Below are positions 4,891-6,326 of a stretch of DNA of 6,326 nucleotides, piece by piece. Source of the DNA: Porticoccus sp. (GTDB lineage Bacteria > Pseudomonadota > Gammaproteobacteria > Pseudomonadales > Porticoccaceae); NCBI GenBank assembly GCA_023263825.1, contig JALQUJ010000075.1:1-6326 (forward strand), in the 5' to 3' direction. Both the position numbers and the translations under genes were made by a program. Numbering within the stretch: position 1 is the first letter of the stretch; each line of letters opens with the position of its first letter. The notes under the pieces are model-generated. The model was given only the letters and a program-made list of their open reading frames with translations, was not told the DNA's origin and did not search any database.

Positions 4891-6237
4891 TTATGACGCA
4901 GGTATTTTTAAACGCTGCCCCACACGAATACGTGTGTCTTTCAAACCATTGTGACGCAACAGGGATTTAACACTCACGTTGTAGCGCACCGCAATACCTG
5001 AGAGGGTATCACCACGGGCAATCACATAAGTACCAGGAGCTTTATTACTACCTGCCTTTTGTGCTGCCAATAATGTCCCTACTGGTAAGTTGTTTGAAAA
5101 ATAGCGACTGATGCCCTGAAAAATAGCTTTGGCCATTTTTTGTTGATAATGCCTACTGGCCAAACGTTTTGCTTCTTTAGGGTTTGAGATAAAACCGGTT
5201 TCCACCAAAATCGAAGGAATATCTGGTGACTTCAAAACTACAAAGCCGGCTTGCTCTACCTTCTTCTTATGCAGCCGGGCAACACCACCCATAGACTTAA
5301 GCACCTCATCGCCTACTTCCAAACTGCTACTCAGTGTTGCCGTCATGGACAAATCCAGCAATACACTGGCCAGCATTTTATCTTTATCATCCAGGCTCAC
5401 ACTGCCTGCACCACCAATTAAATCCGCACGATTTTCACGACCGGCCAAATAGCGTGCTGTTTCACTGGTAGCACCACGGCGAGACAGCGCAAATACCGAG
5501 GCACCATTAGCAGAAGCCTTATTGAATGCGTCTGCATGGATGGAAATAAACATGTCGGCACGCTTTTGATGGGCTATACTCGTTCGCTTTCTTAGCGGTA
5601 TATAATAATCGCCGTTACGTACCAGCACTGCTTTATAACCCGGGGTACGATCAAACAACTTTTTTAATTCTCGGCTAATGGCCAACACTACTTTTTTCTC
5701 TTTAATACCCTTTGGCCCTATAGCACCCGGATCTTCACCGCCGTGCCCGGCATCAATGGCAATAACAATATCGCGCCGATTATTTTCTGCAGTAATATCT
5801 TCAACGGTTTTACTGGTCTCGGTATTCTGGTCATAGAGGTGTACGACCAATCTATCACCGTACTGCTCATTACTGGCTAGAGGGAAACTTCGAGGCCGTA
5901 CTGCCTGTTTTAAATCCAAAACAATGCGAAGGTTTTTCTTTTCGTGAACACCGCTACGGATAGAGGTAATCGGTGATGAAGTGAAATCCAATGCTGAGGT
6001 TTCAGCATTAAGTTTGGTGTTTTCTATATCAATAACCAATCGATCGGGGTTGGTTAAAGGAAAAACCTTATGATCTACCGCTTCACTGAGATCAAAAACC
6101 AGGCGAGTATGATCTGGCGCTCGCCATATCCTTAAGCCATTTACTGTTCCCGAAAAGGCACTAGAGGCACTAAAAACCTGAAGTGTTAACAGTAATATAA
6201 CCGTTAAAAATTGTTTGCTGCCCCTTTTTAATAACAA
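4891..6237 (-). CDS. amiB: N-acetylmuramoyl-L-alanine amidase AmiB (AMIN, amidase_3, LysM)
   Basis: This periplasmic zinc amidase cuts the lactyl-peptide amide bond of peptidoglycan and splits the septum for daughter-cell separation. A signal peptide (basic KRGSK, then FLTVILLLTLQVFSA, cleavage near residues 27-30) precedes an AMIN domain (about 32-135) that targets the division site. The amidase_3 domain (about 157-382) shows zinc ligands His165 (DAGHGG), Glu180 (KEKKV) and His234 (ISIHAD), and catalytic Glu346 (ILVETGFISN). An inserted segment at about 255-330 corresponds to the autoinhibitory helix region that EnvC-type activators displace. A LysM domain (about 402-447) binds glycan; this C-terminal LysM is typical of AmiB proteins in many gammaproteobacteria. 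The start is TTG at 6235-6237, supported by AGGGA 7 nt upstream and an in-frame stop at 6256-6258. Only 1 nt separates it from the tsaE stop, so translational coupling is likely. Confidence 0.95.
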   Translation of the reverse strand: MLLKRGSKQFLTVILLLTLQVFSASSAFSGTVNGLRIWRAPDHTRLVFDLSEAVDHKVFPLTNPDRLVIDIENTKLNAETSALDFTSSPITSIRSGVHEKKNLRIVLDLKQAVRPRSFPLASNEQYGDRLVVHLYDQNTETSKTVEDITAENNRRDIVIAIDAGHGGEDPGAIGPKGIKEKKVVLAISRELKKLFDRTPGYKAVLVRNGDYYIPLRKRTSIAHQKRADMFISIHADAFNKASANGASVFALSRRGATSETARYLAGRENRADLIGGAGSVSLDDKDKMLASVLLDLSMTATLSSSLEVGDEVLKSMGGVARLHKKKVEQAGFVVLKSPDIPSILVETGFISNPKEAKRLASRHYQQKMAKAIFQGISRYFSNNLPVGTLLAAQKAGSNKAPGTYVIARGDTLSGIAVRYNVSVKSLLRHNGLKDTRIRVGQRLKIPAS

Positions 6238-6238
6238 A

Positions 6239-6326
6239 CTAATTTCCCTGCTCTTCTATTTTCTGATTTTCTGTAAGCTGATTTTTAATTAAGTGGGATA
6301 AAAAAACTTCCCCCATTTTAGTTTCT
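6239..6326 (-). CDS. tsaE: TsaE C-terminal end (cut by window edge)
   Basis: Reading from the right edge, an open frame encodes 28 residues, beginning ETKMGEVFLSHLIKNQ and ending in TAG at 6239-6241. The pattern K-x-G-x-x-x-L-x-x-L resembles the last helix of TsaE, the ATPase of the TsaBDE complex that makes the t6A modification of ANN-decoding tRNAs. The identification rests mostly on position, since tsaE directly precedes amiB in many gammaproteobacteria. The charged tail after the helix (LTENQKIEEQGN) is variable in the family. The Walker A motif and the rest of the protein lie outside the window. Confidence 0.7.
   Translation of the reverse strand, partial: ETKMGEVFLSHLIKNQLTENQKIEEQGN
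6245..6249 (-). promoter_or_regulatory. Shine-Dalgarno sequence that fixes the TTG start of amiB
   Basis: AGGGA on the minus strand, 7 nt before TTG 6235-6237 and inside the last codons of tsaE. With the in-frame stop at 6256-6258 and no ATG in between, it makes TTG the best start. Confidence 0.65.

Overview
The window looks like ordinary chromosome from a gammaproteobacterium of moderate GC (mid-40s % by eye, not counted). The tsaE-amiB-mutL order is the usual gammaproteobacterial cell-wall/repair cluster. The MutL keeps the DMHA(X)2E(X)4E endonuclease motif seen in Pseudomonas-type MutL and lost in MutH-dependent enterobacteria. A marine or Pseudomonas-related lineage fits, but I cannot name a genus.

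Layout from the left. Positions 1-264 (minus) hold the N-terminus of RecQ helicase, cut by the window edge. Positions 367-675 (minus) encode a DUF2007 protein with a C-terminal zinc finger. Its conserved N-terminus is encoded but has AUA where the start codon should be, and a 22-codon leader ORF (672-740) with a strong ribosome binding site overlaps that point. Next is a divergent intergenic stretch. On the plus strand follow an unrecognised 54-residue, two-helix membrane protein (1015-1179) with a clean intrinsic terminator, a promoter region with three alternating CTCAAA/TTTGAG half-sites, and an unrecognised small soluble protein (1480-1728). Then comes a YpfJ-type membrane-anchored zinc metallopeptidase (1909-2787) interrupted after 26 codons by one in-frame TGA; the rest of its reading frame is intact.

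The right half is a minus-strand operon read from the right edge: the end of tsaE, then amiB (4891-6237, TTG start, 1 nt after the tsaE stop), then mutL (2896-4821). In many gammaproteobacteria miaA and hfq follow mutL. Here mutL instead runs into the convergent ypfJ-like gene, so the cluster ends at mutL.

Functionally the window combines DNA repair (RecQ, MutL), septal peptidoglycan cleavage (AmiB), tRNA t6A modification (TsaE), and small accessory genes. I see no CRISPR array, tRNA, rRNA, insertion sequence or phage gene. I find no convincing new multi-gene system. The items most worth checking are the TGA in the metallopeptidase, the start of the DUF2007 gene, and the small unrecognised ORFs with their regulatory DNA.
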